From Bacteroidales bacterium (GTDB lineage: Bacteria > Bacteroidota > Bacteroidia > Bacteroidales > NBLH01), in the NCBI GenBank assembly GCA_016937695.1, contig JAFGWC010000133.1, positions 1 to 64,000 on the forward strand: a stretch of DNA of 64,000 bases, written 5' to 3'. Positions 1 to 9,926 of the stretch are shown piece after piece; the stretch's first letter is position 1; each line of letters opens with the position of its first letter. The notes below the pieces were generated by a model. That model made no database searches. It saw nothing but the letters and a program-made list of their open reading frames with translations, and was not told where the DNA came from. The position numbers and the translations under genes were made by a program.

Positions 1-3000
1 CGTCATTATCGTTTTCAAACTTTTTAACCCATTTTTCTATTCCAATTCCTGCTGTTAATGCAAATGCCGCAATATAATCGGTAAAACCTGTTTCTTTTGG
101 TGCAATAAAATCTGATAAAGAAAGAAAATAATTGTATTTATTATCCTCATCCTTAGTAGTTTGCTGCCTTAATTGGTGAAGATTAGCAATTTGTTCTTTT
201 GTATATTCATCTTTATAAATTTCAATAGAATCGCCAACAGAATTTGCGGGAAAAATTCCAATAAGTGCTTCTGCCGAAAGCATTTTTTCTGATATAATCC
301 TGTTTAAAAGCAAGTTAGCATCATCAAATAATTTTTTTGCCTCCTCGCCTTTTTCAGGATGTTCAAAAATAGCCGGATATTTACCTTTTATTTCCCAAGT
401 ATGAAAAAAGAATGTCCAATCGATATATTTTCTTATTTCTGATAAATCAAAATCTTTTAAAATTTTTAAACCGATAAAGCTTGGCCTGTAAATGTTTGAT
501 TTAGACCAATTTATATTAATTTTATTTTTCCTTGCTTCTGATAAACTTACATATTGTCTTTTATCTTTATTTTTATATTTTTCACGAATAGCTTCATATT
601 CTTCTTTTGTATTTTTAACAAAAACTTCCTGAGCAGTTTTTGACAATAAATTACTTGTAATGCCAACGCTTTGCGAAGCATCTGTAACATAAACAGTTGC
701 ACCTGAATAATTTGGCTCAATTTTAACTGCAGTATGTAGTTTCGAAGTTGTAGCACCTCCAATTATTAAAGGAATATTTAATCCGCGCCTTTGCATTTCT
801 TGCGCCACATTAACCATTTCTTCCAGTGATGGAGTAATTAAACCGCTTAATCCGATTATGTCAACATTCTCATCTTTAGCAACTTGCAGTATTTTTTCAG
901 TTGAAACCATAACTCCTAAATCAATAACTTCAAAATTATTACAGGCCATAACAACACCAACAATATTTTTACCAATATCGTGTACATCACCTTTAACTGT
1001 AGCCAAAAGAACTTTACCTGAAGAAGAATTTGAAACTAAACCTGCTGATTTTTCTGCTTCGATATATGGCAAAAGTACTGAAACAGCTTTTTTCATAACT
1101 CTGGCACTTTTAACCACTTGTGGTAAAAACATTTTTCCTGAGCCAAAAAGCTCTCCTACTACATTCATTCCGTCCATTAATGGGCCTTCAATAACATTTA
1201 ATGCGAATGAGTAGTTTTTTCTTGCTTCTTCAATATCTTCAAAAATATTATCTGTAATTCCTTTAATCAAAGCGTGTTTCAATCGTTCTTCAACTTTTTG
1301 TTCTCGCCAATCATCTTTTTTTATAATATTTTCTTTCTTTTCTGAAATTGTAGAAGCAAATTCAATCAATCTGTCGGTAGAATCATTGTTTTTGTTAAGT
1401 ATCACATCTTCAACTAGTTTAAGCAAGTTTTCAGGAATTTCATCATAAATTTGTAGCATTCCGGCATTTACAATTCCCATATCAAGTCCGGCTTTAATTG
1501 CATGATATAAAAAAGCCGAATGCATTGCTTCTCTTACAGTATCGTTTCCTCTAAACGAAAAAGATAAATTACTGATTCCACCGCTAACTTTAGCGTATGG
1601 TAAATTATTTTTTATCCACTTTGTGGCATTAATAAAATCAACAGCATAATTGTTATGTTCTTCAATTCCTGTAGCTATTGTAAGAATGTTAGGATCAAAA
1701 ATAATATCTTGAACAGGAAAGTTAACTTGCTGATTTAAAATATCATAGGCTCTTTTGCATATTTCAATTTTTCTTTCGTAACTTGAAGCCTGACCTTTCT
1801 CATCAAAAGCCATAACAACAACTGCAGCTCCATATTTTTTTACTTTTTTTGCATGATTAATAAAAGCTTCTTCACCTTCTTTTAAGCTAATTGAATTAAC
1901 AATTGCTTTGCCTTGTAAACATTTTAATCCTGCTTCAATCACATTCCATTTCGAAGAGTCAATCATTACCGGAACTCTTGCAATATCCGGCTCCGACATT
2001 AATAAGTGTAAAAATTTAGGCATTTCTGTTTCGGCATCAATCATTGCATCGTCAAGATTAACATCGATTATTTGAGCTCCGGCTTCAACTTGCTCTTTAG
2101 CAATACTTAAAGCCTCTTCATATTTTTTTTCTTTAATCAGATTTGCAAATTTTCTTGAACCAGCAACATTAGTTCTTTCGCCAATATTAATAAAATTGCT
2201 TTGTTTATTTACTGTAAGTGGCTCTAAACCACTTAGTTTAGTTTCTGGTTTAATATCCGCAATTTTATGTTTTTCAGATTTTTCTGCAAGTTTAGCAATT
2301 TCTCTGATATGTTCGGGAGTAGTTCCACAACAACCGCCAATTATATTAACAAGCTTATTATCAAGAAATTCTGTTACTTGCAAACCCATTTTATGAGGAG
2401 TTTCGTCATATTGACCAAGCTCATTAGGTAAACCCGCATTTGGATATGCACTAATATTAAAAGGTGCTTTTTCAGAAAGCTCTTTAACATAAGGATATAA
2501 ACCTTCAGCCCCAAAAGCACAATTAAATCCAACAGACAATAATTTAACACGAGAAATTGAATTAAGAAAAGCCTCAAGCGTTTGTCCGGATAAAGTTCGT
2601 CCGCTTTTATCTGTAATTGTTCCGGAAATCATAACCGGAATTTCGATATTTCTTTGTTCAAGAACATTTTCAATAGCAAAAAGAGCAGCTTTTGCATTTA
2701 AAGTATCGAAAATTGTTTCGATAAGCAAAATATCAACTCCTCCATCTAACAGTCCGTCAACTTGCTCTGAATAAGCAATTTGCAGATCGTCAAAACTAAC
2801 TGCTCTGAAACCCGGATCGTTAACATCGGGCGACATAGAAGCTGTTTTATTTGTTGGCCCGATTGCTCCGGCAACATATCTTGGTTTTTGCGGATTTAAT
2901 TTTGTGAATTTATCGGCTGCATTTTTTGCAATTTTAGCCGATTCAAAATTAATTTCATAAGCAAGATTTTCCATATGATAATCGGCCAAAGAAATTGTTG

Positions 3001-3256
3001 TTGCATTAAAAGTATTTGTTTCAATAATATCGGCGCCGGCTTCTAAATATTGTTCGTGAATTGATTGAATTACAGATGCTTGTGTAATTGAAAGTAAATC
3101 ATTATTTCCTTTTAAATCAAAACTATAATCTTTAAATCTTTCGCCTCTAAAATCTTTTTCAGAAAGATTATGCTTTTGAATCATTGTTCCCATTGCGCCA
3201 TCAAGAACTAAAATTCTTTCTTTAATTATTTCAAATATATTTGGTTTGTTTTCCAT
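1..3256 (-). CDS. metH: Cobalamin-dependent methionine synthase (MetH), C-terminus cut by the window edge
   Basis: The protein transfers a methyl group from methyltetrahydrofolate through cobalamin to homocysteine, making methionine in the cytoplasm. I translated it by hand because the ORF track shows only its shadows. It starts [14 protein letters not shown] at 3256 and stays open for about 1085 codons to the left edge; the family is usually about 1200 residues. Visible in order are the homocysteine-binding barrel ([19 protein letters not shown] and [11 protein letters not shown], the last two supplying the zinc cysteines), the pterin-binding barrel ([11 protein letters not shown]), the helical cap, the B12-binding domain with the lower-ligand His in [11 protein letters not shown], and the beginning of the AdoMet reactivation domain. 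A TlpA-like gene lies just upstream on the same strand. The family assignment is very secure. Confidence 0.97.
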   Translation of the reverse strand, partial: MENKPNIFEIIKERILVLDGAMGTMIQKHNLSEKDFRGERFKDYSFDLKGNNDLLSITQASVIQSIHEQYLEAGADIIETNTFNATTISLADYHMENLAYEINFESAKIAKNAADKFTKLNPQKPRYVAGAIGPTNKTASMSPDVNDPGFRAVSFDDLQIAYSEQVDGLLDGGVDILLIETIFDTLNAKAALFAIENVLEQRNIEIPVMISGTITDKSGRTLSGQTLEAFLNSISRVKLLSVGFNCAFGAEGLYPYVKELSEKAPFNISAYPNAGLPNELGQYDETPHKMGLQVTEFLDNKLVNIIGGCCGTTPEHIREIAKLAEKSEKHKIADIKPETKLSGLEPLTVNKQSNFINIGERTNVAGSRKFANLIKEKKYEEALSIAKEQVEAGAQIIDVNLDDAMIDAETEMPKFLHLLMSEPDIARVPVMIDSSKWNVIEAGLKCLQGKAIVNSISLKEGEEAFINHAKKVKKYGAAVVVMAFDEKGQASSYERKIEICKRAYDILNQQVNFPVQDIIFDPNILTIATGIEEHNNYAVDFINATKWIKNNLPYAKVSGGISNLSFSFRGNDTVREAMHSAFLYHAIKAGLDMGIVNAGMLQIYDEIPENLLKLVEDVILNKNNDSTDRLIEFASTISEKKENIIKKDDWREQKVEERLKHALIKGITDNIFEDIEEARKNYSFALNVIEGPLMDGMNVVGELFGSGKMFLPQVVKSARVMKKAVSVLLPYIEAEKSAGLVSNSSSGKVLLATVKGDVHDIGKNIVGVVMACNNFEVIDLGVMVSTEKILQVAKDENVDIIGLSGLITPSLEEMVNVAQEMQRRGLNIPLIIGGATTSKLHTAVKIEPNYSGATVYVTDASQSVGITSNLLSKTAQEVFVKNTKEEYEAIREKYKNKDKRQYVSLSEARKNKININWSKSNIYRPSFIGLKILKDFDLSEIRKYIDWTFFFHTWEIKGKYPAIFEHPEKGEEAKKLFDDANLLLNRIISEKMLSAEALIGIFPANSVGDSIEIYKDEYTKEQIANLHQLRQQTTKDEDNKYNYFLSLSDFIAPKETGFTDYIAAFALTAGIGIEKWVKKFENDND

Positions 3257-3312
3257 AATTTTATTTTGCTGATATTATTGTAAATAGCTGAAAATAAGAC
3301 TTTAATAATTTT

Positions 3313-3864
3313 TCAATTATTTAAAAGAATTTCTATTTTTTTAATCATTTCCTTAAATTCATTTTCTTCAAATAATCTGGTTAAAAAAACAATTTTCCCG
3401 TTTTTATCTATTAAAACATTTCTTGTAACGCCGGCATTTGGATGTGCATAAAGCGAAAAAATTTCACCTTCTTCGTCTAAAGCCAAAGGATATGTAATTT
3501 TCATGATTTTTGAAAAGTTTTGAGCTTTATCTATTGTTTCCTTCAAATCTATTCCTATGATTATCAATCCTTTATCTTTATATTTCTTCCAAATATCATT
3601 TTCAATATGTGGCATTTCTTTTCGACAAACTCCGCACCAACTTGCAGTAAATTGAAGCATTACAACTTTACCTTTTAAATCAGAAAGTTTTTCTGATTTT
3701 CTTCCATCTGCATAATTTATATAAAAATCTTCAGCATTATCGCCAATTCTAATAACAAAGCCTTTTTGGTCGACATTACTTTCAGAAGTTTGTGCTTTTA
3801 AAATACTATTTAAAAGTATAAATGTAATTGTAAGTATTGATAATTTCTTTAATATTAGTTTCAT
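3313..3864 (-). CDS. TlpA/ResA-like exported thioredoxin-fold protein
   Basis: This 183-residue protein has a signal peptide (residues 1-24, ending ILKAQ) and an AhpC/TSA-thioredoxin domain with the redox motif WCGVC at residues 76-80. The helix after it (RKEMPHIENDIW) is typical of TlpA/ResA proteins, which reduce disulfides or help cytochrome c maturation outside the inner membrane. The cis-proline loop is not obvious: the expected position reads NAGVTRNVLIDKNG, so the usual Gly-x-Pro appears altered. It lies 56 bp upstream of metH on the same strand and may be co-transcribed with it. The client protein cannot be told from sequence. Confidence 0.85.
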   Translation of the reverse strand: MKLILKKLSILTITFILLNSILKAQTSESNVDQKGFVIRIGDNAEDFYINYADGRKSEKLSDLKGKVVMLQFTASWCGVCRKEMPHIENDIWKKYKDKGLIIIGIDLKETIDKAQNFSKIMKITYPLALDEEGEIFSLYAHPNAGVTRNVLIDKNGKIVFLTRLFEENEFKEMIKKIEILLNN

Positions 3865-3881
3865 TTATTTATTTTTAATCC

Positions 3882-3916
3882 AAAATAATACACAAACTAT
3901 GTTTGTGTATTATTTT
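3882..3916. repeat. Perfect 16-bp inverted repeat between divergent genes
   Basis: AAAATAATACACAAAC and its exact complement are separated by only TAT. The element lies between the divergently read TlpA-like gene and prmA, where a terminator is not expected. A -7-like box for the minus-strand gene (TAATTTTG on that strand, 3931-3938) lies just beyond it, so the hairpin would fall in that gene's leader RNA. Confidence 0.75.
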
Positions 3917-3972
3917 TTCTTAATATTGTCCAAAATTATAAATTCTTTCATAAACTTTAGGCTCAGATTTTA

Positions 3973-4002
3973 AACAGTTTTAAAATTATTTTAAAAACTG
4001 TT
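3973..4002 (+). repeat. Second imperfect hairpin upstream of prmA
   Basis: AACAGTTTTAAAAT can pair with ATTTTAAAAACTGTT, with one bulged base and a very short loop. It ends 32 bp before the prmA start. It may be a leader structure or a weak attenuator; the AT-rich stem makes its function uncertain. Confidence 0.45.
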
Positions 4003-4034
4003 ACTAAAAAGCCTTAAAAAATAATTTCCAAATT

Positions 4035-4874
4035 ATGAATTATCTAGAATTAACTTTTACGATAAATCCTTTTAATCAAGATATTAGAGAGATTTTAACT
4101 GCAGAATTAGGTGAAATTGGTTTTGAAAGTTTTGTTGAAACTGATATCGAATTACAAGCATTCATTCAAGAAGCTAATTTTGATGAAACTTTTTTAAAGA
4201 CTTTACAAATTTTACAAGATGAAAATTTTAAAATATCATATAAAATAGAAAAAATAGAAAATCAGAATTGGAATGAAACGTGGGAAAAGAATTACTTTAA
4301 AGCATTACATATTGCAAATAAATGTGTTATAAGAAGTTCGTTTCATACAGATTATCCAAAATCGAAATATGAAATAATAATTGACCCAAAAATGGCTTTT
4401 GGAACCGGACATCATGAAACCACAAGTTTAATGATTGAAGAAATTCTTAATTTAGATGTGAAAAATAAAAGAATTTTAGATATGGGGTGTGGAACCGGCA
4501 TTTTAGCTATTTTAAGCTCAATGCTTGGTTCAGAAAAAATTTGGGCAATAGATAACGACGAATGGTCGTATAAAAATACAATTGAAAATTTAAAGCTAAA
4601 TAATATCAGTAATATTGAAGTTTTTCATGGAGATAAAAACAATCTTAAAGGTGAAAAATTTGAAATAATTTTTGCAAACATAAATAAAAATATTCTTTTG
4701 GCGGATATAAATCAGTATTCAAAAAGCCTTGAAACAGGAGGTTTATTGCTTTTAAGTGGCTTTTACACAGAAGATTATGATGATTTAAATAAAATATTAA
4801 AGCAAAACGAATTAACTTTTATCAGTAAAAGAATAAACAATAATTGGTTGATGATGACTTATAAAAAAAGCTAA
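4035..4874 (+). CDS. prmA: Ribosomal protein L11 methyltransferase PrmA
   Basis: The enzyme trimethylates ribosomal protein L11 using AdoMet. The 279-residue protein has the family layout: an N-terminal L11-recognition domain (about 1-100) and a Rossmann methyltransferase domain. Clear signatures are MAFGTGHHETT near residue 120, the AdoMet-binding DMGCGTGILAI near residue 150, and the motif-IV-like FANINKNIL, where the family usually has N-x-L. The following RlpA-like gene begins two bases after the stop, so prmA heads a compact four-gene run. Confidence 0.95.
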   Translation: MNYLELTFTINPFNQDIREILTAELGEIGFESFVETDIELQAFIQEANFDETFLKTLQILQDENFKISYKIEKIENQNWNETWEKNYFKALHIANKCVIRSSFHTDYPKSKYEIIIDPKMAFGTGHHETTSLMIEEILNLDVKNKRILDMGCGTGILAILSSMLGSEKIWAIDNDEWSYKNTIENLKLNNISNIEVFHGDKNNLKGEKFEIIFANINKNILLADINQYSKSLETGGLLLLSGFYTEDYDDLNKILKQNELTFISKRINNNWLMMTYKKS

Positions 4875-4875
4875 T

Positions 4876-5337
4876 GTGAGTAAAATATTCATAGTTCTTT
4901 TAATTTTTTATATTGTATTTATAAATATTGGATGTAATATTTCAAATACAAAAAAACAAAAAGAATTACATATTGAAAAAGGAATTGCAAGCTGGTACGG
5001 AAAAGAATTTAACGGAAAACCAACTGCTAGCGGAGAAGTTTTTAATATGAATAAATTAACAGCAGCACATAAAAATTTAGAATTTGGAACATTAGTTAAA
5101 GTAAAAAATTTAAAAACAAATGAAACTGTAATTGTGAAAATTAATGATAGAGGACCTTATTCTAAAAATAGAATAATCGATTTATCAAAAAAAGCAGCAA
5201 AAAAAATAAAAATATTAAATTCAGGCATTGGAAATGTATCAATAAGCATTTATGGATATGAAAACAACAATTTATCGGCCATTATAAAGCATTATAGAAA
5301 TTTACAGATTATAAAATACGGTAAAATAATATTTTAA
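4876..5337 (+). CDS. RlpA-like double-psi beta-barrel lipoprotein
   Basis: The 153-residue protein opens with a hydrophobic signal ending in INIGC, so Cys20 is a plausible lipidation site. The rest matches the RlpA double-psi barrel: ASWYGKEFNGKPTASGE, AAHKNLEFGTLVKVKN and INDRGPYSKNRIIDLSKKAA, which includes the catalytic-type Asp of DRGP. RlpA proteins bind or cleave denuded peptidoglycan. The SPOR domain of classical RlpA is missing, as in many short Bacteroidota homologues. The start is GTG at 4876, overlapping an out-of-frame ATG; no in-frame ATG precedes the signal. Confidence 0.85.
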   Translation: MSKIFIVLLIFYIVFINIGCNISNTKKQKELHIEKGIASWYGKEFNGKPTASGEVFNMNKLTAAHKNLEFGTLVKVKNLKTNETVIVKINDRGPYSKNRIIDLSKKAAKKIKILNSGIGNVSISIYGYENNNLSAIIKHYRNLQIIKYGKIIF

Positions 5338-5339
5338 AA

Positions 5340-5906
5340 ATGAGCAAATTAAGATTTGAAAAACATAATAAAAAGCGAAAAACATGGATTTTTCCTCTAA
5401 TTGTAATTTTGTTGTTGTACATTACTATTCCAGTAGTTTTAATGAGCAAAGGCAGTTCAGCAATTGAAAATACTTTCAAGAATTTGGAATCAGATACAGT
5501 GTATACTCCTTCAAATGAATATTTTGCCGGAATAACTTTTTTTGAAACAGCATCTGTTTTTCCGGGTTTTAACAAATGGGCAAATAATCGAATTTCACTT
5601 TCAAAAAACAAAATGCTTAATATTTATAAAGATAAATGTAATGCAATTAACATGAAGATATATAGAGAGTTATCTAATAAAGAGTTAATTTCTACCGATT
5701 TAGTTTTTGTGAAATTTGCAGAAAATAATAAAACACAAATAAATTTAATTTGTTTAAATAAAGACCAAAATATTGAACAGGAATTTATAATACCAAATAG
5801 CATTTTAACAAATTATCAAAGTAATTTTTGCTTAAACTGGAAGGTTTTTTTTGAAAAATCAAAAATAAATCAATCGGAGTTAATTAGTATTTGCAATAAA
5901 AAATAA
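5340..5906 (+). CDS. Unknown single-pass membrane protein
   Basis: I do not recognise a family. The 188-residue protein has a basic N-terminus (KHNKKRKT), one membrane segment at about residues 17-36 (IFPLIVILLLYITIPVVLM), and an external domain of about 150 residues containing three cysteines. It begins three bases after the RlpA-like stop and ends five bases before the PAP2-like gene, so it is translated within the same operon. That context suggests an envelope role, which is inference only. Confidence 0.6.
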   Translation: MSKLRFEKHNKKRKTWIFPLIVILLLYITIPVVLMSKGSSAIENTFKNLESDTVYTPSNEYFAGITFFETASVFPGFNKWANNRISLSKNKMLNIYKDKCNAINMKIYRELSNKELISTDLVFVKFAENNKTQINLICLNKDQNIEQEFIIPNSILTNYQSNFCLNWKVFFEKSKINQSELISICNKK

Positions 5907-5911
5907 TATAT

Positions 5912-6544
5912 ATGGAAAAATTTCAAAAAATTATTTCTCAAACGATATCGGTTTTATTTCATCCATTATTAATCCCAACTTACACTTTATTTATAATTTT
6001 TAATTCAGGCACTTTTTATTCATTTATCCCTTTTCAAACCCAAAAAATATTATATGTTTTAGTAATTCTAACTACATTTATTATTCCAGTAAGCATAATG
6101 CCATTTCTTTTAAATCTAAAATTAATTTCAAATTTTATGCTTGAAGAAAGAAAAGACAGAATAATTCCGCTAATTGTTACAAGTATTTCTTATTTCTTCA
6201 CTTTGTATTTATTAAAACAATTGCCTTTTCATGTTCCTCAATTTATATTTAATTTTATTTTAGCATCAGCAATATTAATCGTATTGTTATTATTAATTTC
6301 ATTAAAGTGGAAAATTAGTGCTCATACAATTGGTATTGGAGGTTTATTAGGCAGTATAATAATTTATTCAATTGCATATTATGCAAACATCATAGGCGTA
6401 ATTATTATTATAAGTATAATTGCCGGTATTGTTGGATATTCAAGGCTTTACTTGCAATCTCATAAGCCATCTCAAATATATTTGGGATTTATTTTAGGAT
6501 TTATAGGTATGTCTACAATTATTTACATTTCTTTCGTTGTGTGA
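5912..6544 (+). CDS. PAP2-like integral membrane protein
   Basis: The 210-residue protein is almost entirely membrane helices (about six or seven). Two motifs suggest the PAP2 phosphatase fold: KISAHTIGIGG and RLYLQSHKPSQIYLGFILG, which resemble the His- and Arg/His-containing motifs of PAP2 phosphatases in shortened form. The canonical first motif (KxxxxxxRP) is only loosely present as EERKDRIIP. Bacteroidota genomes carry many such proteins; the substrate would be a lipid phosphate or pyrophosphate if it is active. It ends the prmA operon and is followed by a bidirectional terminator. Confidence 0.65.
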   Translation: MEKFQKIISQTISVLFHPLLIPTYTLFIIFNSGTFYSFIPFQTQKILYVLVILTTFIIPVSIMPFLLNLKLISNFMLEERKDRIIPLIVTSISYFFTLYLLKQLPFHVPQFIFNFILASAILIVLLLLISLKWKISAHTIGIGGLLGSIIIYSIAYYANIIGVIIIISIIAGIVGYSRLYLQSHKPSQIYLGFILGFIGMSTIIYISFVV

Positions 6545-6547
6545 TTA

Positions 6548-6593
6548 AAAAAATGGAAACCTTGCTTTGTAATATACAAGTTTTCCATTTTTT
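6548..6593. terminator. Bidirectional terminator between convergent genes
   Basis: AAAAAATGGAAACCTTG pairs with CAAGTTTTCCATTTTTT with one mismatch and a 12-base loop. The A-run and T-run on the two sides suit termination of the PAP2-like gene from the left and the barrel gene from the right. Confidence 0.75.
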
Positions 6594-6635
6594 AAATTAT
6601 CGATTTCAACAAAAAAAGTTTAAAAACCGTTTTAT

Positions 6636-7217
6636 TTATAGAAATGTAAGTCTAAATCCAACATTTACCCAAAGTCCTTTAGTTTTAGTATTATTTGGAT
6701 CATCTTTAAAAAGATCATTTAAACCCCATTCATATCCAACATCAACATACATTTTCCATAAAGAAAGTCCGGCGCCTAAATTAGCACCCCATAAAAATTT
6801 GTTAAAATCATCAGTTGTTAAGCCTGTATCGCCTGTATTTACATCTGTAACAAATGAAATTGCAGGTCCTGCAAAAATATGGAAATTCCTTTCTTCAGCT
6901 GCATCTCCAACAACGTTTATACCTACAAATAAAGGTATTCGTATCGAACTAATGTCGTTTTTAAAATCAACATTTAAATCAACATCTTTTAATTCATAAT
7001 TATTTCTAACCCAATAAATTCCGGGTTCAAAATAAATTGTTTCGCCAAAAGCAACACTACCACCAAGTTGAAAGCCTAAACGACCTGTTTTTTCATATGA
7101 TAACGGGTCGTTGTTGAAACTAGTGTAATTAAATCCGATTCCTGGCTTAATTATTTGAGATATTCCTGAAATTGCAAAGAATATCATAAATGTGAACGTA
7201 ATAACAATTTTCTTCAT
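6636..7217 (-). CDS. Small outer-membrane beta-barrel protein (PorT/OMP_b-brl type)
   Basis: The 193-residue protein has a signal peptide ending ISGISQ and then alternating hydrophobic strands typical of eight-strand barrels (KPGIGFNYTSF, LGFQLGGSVAFG, YFEPGIYWVRNNYEL, IRIPLFVGINVVGD, NFHIFAGPAISFVTD, LWGANLGAGLSLWKMYVDVGYEWG). It ends in the aromatic outer-membrane signal GFRLTFL. The role is unknown. The TlpA-like gene upstream on the same strand is 92 bp away. Confidence 0.8.
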   Translation of the reverse strand: MKKIVITFTFMIFFAISGISQIIKPGIGFNYTSFNNDPLSYEKTGRLGFQLGGSVAFGETIYFEPGIYWVRNNYELKDVDLNVDFKNDISSIRIPLFVGINVVGDAAEERNFHIFAGPAISFVTDVNTGDTGLTTDDFNKFLWGANLGAGLSLWKMYVDVGYEWGLNDLFKDDPNNTKTKGLWVNVGFRLTFL

Positions 7218-7309
7218 AACTTTTTGTTTTTGTTTAATAGCAAAATTAATAAAATTTGTAAAATACTAATTACTTTTTATTTGTATTTAATTAATTAAAA
7301 TTTCTGATA

Positions 7310-7819
7310 TTAGTTTAAAGCATTTTGTAAATCTTTAATCAAATTGTCTTCTCGTGGGCATTTCGCTTTAGAATCAAAAATGTTTGAGTTCTTATCTAAA
7401 ATCAAATAATATGGAATGCCTTTAATTTTAAACCGTTTTTTGAAAAAATCCTTTGTAGTTTGTTCTAACCTATAGTGATGACCATTAATATTTATTATTT
7501 TTAAACCTGATTTCCAACTAAAACTATCAATATCTGTTGATAAATATAAAAATTCAACATCTGTATTAGCAAATAATTTTTGCACTTTTTTTGATTCCGG
7601 CATTTCCTTAATGCAAGGTCCACACCAACTAGCCCAAAAATCAACATAAACAACTTTCCCTTTCAAACTTTCAAGAACATCATAAAATTTTAAAGTGTCT
7701 CCTAAAATTGAATAAACATTACTATTTAAAATTTCATCTGAAAAAGTATATTCTTTTATACTTTGTGCTGAGCTACTATAAAATAATAAAGTGAAAGATA
7801 AAAAAAAGATAAATTTCAT
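7310..7819 (-). CDS. Exported TlpA-like thioredoxin with WCGPC active site
   Basis: The track starts this ORF at 7849, but the second Met (7819) begins a proper signal peptide, MKFIFFLSFTLLFYSSSAQ, so I prefer that start. The domain carries VVYVDFWASWCGPCIKEMPE, the classic thioredoxin active site, and the cis-Pro loop KGIPYYLILDKN. It would reduce or exchange disulfides outside the inner membrane. Unlike the TlpA-like protein at 3313, both the CxxC and the cis-Pro look fully canonical. Confidence 0.85.
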   Translation of the reverse strand: MKFIFFLSFTLLFYSSSAQSIKEYTFSDEILNSNVYSILGDTLKFYDVLESLKGKVVYVDFWASWCGPCIKEMPESKKVQKLFANTDVEFLYLSTDIDSFSWKSGLKIININGHHYRLEQTTKDFFKKRFKIKGIPYYLILDKNSNIFDSKAKCPREDNLIKDLQNALN

Positions 7820-7849
7820 GTGTCTGCTTTTTAATTGTTTTTTTGCCAT

Positions 7850-8259
7850 AATATAACATCCATGTATTATTCAATATGCGTGTTTGAAAATAAAATATTA
7901 TTATCACAGAATATTTAACCCATAACTAAATTTTTAAAAATCATTCTAATTAATTTACAAAATTTAAAGCATTTATAGAATATCTAATTACATGATTTTA
8001 AAAACGAATTTTAATTCATTTGATTATATTTTTATTAAAAAAATTATAATTGGTTTATTAATAATGATAATATTGCTGTTTTTCAGCAGTTTATAGTACG
8101 AAATTATCAACAATACTACATATTGTGCTATATATCACTTAACATAATGCTATGCAGCAGCTGTCAAAAAAATATATATTTATTTCTTTACATATAAATT
8201 ACAACACATCTCCATATGTATTCAAAGTTATATAATTATATTTTATTAAAAAATAAAGC
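7850..8259. other. 410-bp gene-free region upstream of the octaheme cytochrome
   Basis: No plausible ORF or RNA gene is visible. The sequence is AT-rich, with a small hairpin (TGCTG-TTTTT-CAGCA around 8072) and a CAGCAGCTG stretch near 8157. I find no clear TAnnTTTG box close to the cytochrome start. It separates divergent genes and probably holds promoters for both. Confidence 0.5.
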
Positions 8260-9873
8260 ATGGATTTAAAAGAATTAACTAAAAATAAATTTTTAAGAGC
8301 TCTGCTCTTATTTATGGTGGTTTTACTGCCTTGGTTTATTGCTATAATTATAGTAAATAATTCAAGTGAAAAAGAAGAAGCTGTTACTGTAAAAATAATA
8401 AATTACAAAGCAGATTCACTCTCATCTCCAGTAGATCATTCAAAATTTGAAATTTTACAGCAAAAATTTGAAACACCTCAACAAGTAACCGAAGCATGTT
8501 TAACTTGTCATAATAAAACAGGAAATGATATAATGCACACATCACACTGGAAGTGGGCTAGGCCTTATGTTAATGAAAAAGGCGACACAATTGAACTAGG
8601 TAAGAAAAACATTATAAATAACTTCTGTATTGGAATCGAATCAAATGAGCCAAGATGTACAAGTTGCCATATTGGTTATGGTTGGAAAAATAAAGATTTT
8701 GACTTTACTGCAGAAAAAAATATTGACTGTATTATTTGTCATGATCAAACAGGATCGTATAAAAAATTTCCAACAGCAGCCGGAAATCCGGTAACAGAAG
8801 AAACAATGTTTGACGGAAAAAAGTTTTTACCACCTAATTTTAATAGCATTGCTCAAAATGTAGGTTTACCTAAAAGAGAAAATTGTGGTTCATGCCATTA
8901 TTTTGGTGGTGGCGGAAACAATGTTAAACATGGTGATATTGAAAAAGTTTTAACAAAAACCACCAGAGATATTGATATCCACATGGGCATAGATGGTGAA
9001 AACATGACCTGTACTGCTTGTCATGCATCAGATAAACATGATATCCAAGGTCAATTATATTCAGTATCTTCTTATAATCAAAACAGAACTACTTGCGAAC
9101 AATGTCATACAGAAACACCACACGAAAATAAAATTCTTAATCAGCACACAGATCGAGTTGCTTGTCAAACTTGCCATATTCCAACTTACGCAAAAGACGC
9201 TCCTACAAAAATGAATTGGGATTGGTCTACAGCAGGAAGACATAATGAAGATGGAAGTATTACAGTAGAAAAAGATAGCAATGGTACTATGGCATACCAT
9301 GGAATGAAAGGCGATTTTAAATGGGAAAAAAATGTTAAACCTGAATATTATTGGTTTAATGGAAATGCTAAACATTATTTAGTTGGCGATAAAGTTGAAG
9401 ACACAACATTGCCAGTTCAAATAAATACTTTATTGGGTAATTATGCAGATGCAAATGCTAAAATAATACCTGTTAAAGTTCATAGAGCAAAACAAATTTT
9501 TGATCCAATTAATAAAATTTTAATCGTTCCTCATTTATTTGGCAAAGACAGCACTTCATATTGGAAAAACTTTGATTGGAACAAAGCTTCAATTACCGGA
9601 ATGAAAGTCGTTAATTTACCTTATAGTGGCAAATACAGCTTTATTAATACAGAAATGTATTGGCCTTTAAGTCATATGGTATCAGCACGAGAAGACGCTT
9701 TGTCATGTGTCGATTGTCATTCGAGAGACGGAAGACTTGCTAATTTAGCCGGATTTTATATGCCTGGTAGAGATTATAGTCAAATTCTTGATACAATAGG
9801 CTTTTTATTAATTATCCTTTCATTTGTAGCCGTAGTAATACACGGATTGTTAAGATATTTTAGTAAAAAATAA
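8260..9873 (+). CDS. Octaheme cytochrome c, tetrathionate-reductase (Otr) family
   Basis: The 537-residue protein has exactly eight CxxCH haem sites: CLTCH (80-84), CTSCH, CIICH, CGSCH, CTACH, CEQCH, CQTCH and, near the C-terminus, CVDCH. It fits the octaheme cytochrome family that includes Shewanella Otr, whose purified member reduces tetrathionate and also nitrite and hydroxylamine in vitro. A membrane helix at about 13-33 and another at 510-532 (ILDTIGFLLIILSFVAVVIHG) would hold the haem domain on the outer face of the inner membrane. The next gene encodes a membrane cytochrome b, the obvious electron donor. The physiological substrate cannot be read from sequence. Confidence 0.88.
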   Translation: MDLKELTKNKFLRALLLFMVVLLPWFIAIIIVNNSSEKEEAVTVKIINYKADSLSSPVDHSKFEILQQKFETPQQVTEACLTCHNKTGNDIMHTSHWKWARPYVNEKGDTIELGKKNIINNFCIGIESNEPRCTSCHIGYGWKNKDFDFTAEKNIDCIICHDQTGSYKKFPTAAGNPVTEETMFDGKKFLPPNFNSIAQNVGLPKRENCGSCHYFGGGGNNVKHGDIEKVLTKTTRDIDIHMGIDGENMTCTACHASDKHDIQGQLYSVSSYNQNRTTCEQCHTETPHENKILNQHTDRVACQTCHIPTYAKDAPTKMNWDWSTAGRHNEDGSITVEKDSNGTMAYHGMKGDFKWEKNVKPEYYWFNGNAKHYLVGDKVEDTTLPVQINTLLGNYADANAKIIPVKVHRAKQIFDPINKILIVPHLFGKDSTSYWKNFDWNKASITGMKVVNLPYSGKYSFINTEMYWPLSHMVSAREDALSCVDCHSRDGRLANLAGFYMPGRDYSQILDTIGFLLIILSFVAVVIHGLLRYFSKK

Positions 9874-9926
9874 TACACATCATAAACAATTAATGTATTG
9901 ATACACAAATAATAAAAACAAAAAAA

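Noticed and set aside
858-1214. 118-aa plus-strand ORF
   Set aside because: It lies wholly inside metH on the opposite strand, over the conserved B12 domain, and its translation has no family features.
6541-6999. 152-aa plus-strand ORF
   Set aside because: It overlaps the terminator and the outer-membrane barrel gene, which has a signal peptide and strand pattern; this ORF is a shadow.
9061-9375. 104-aa minus-strand ORF
   Set aside because: It is antisense to the octaheme cytochrome across conserved haem sites.
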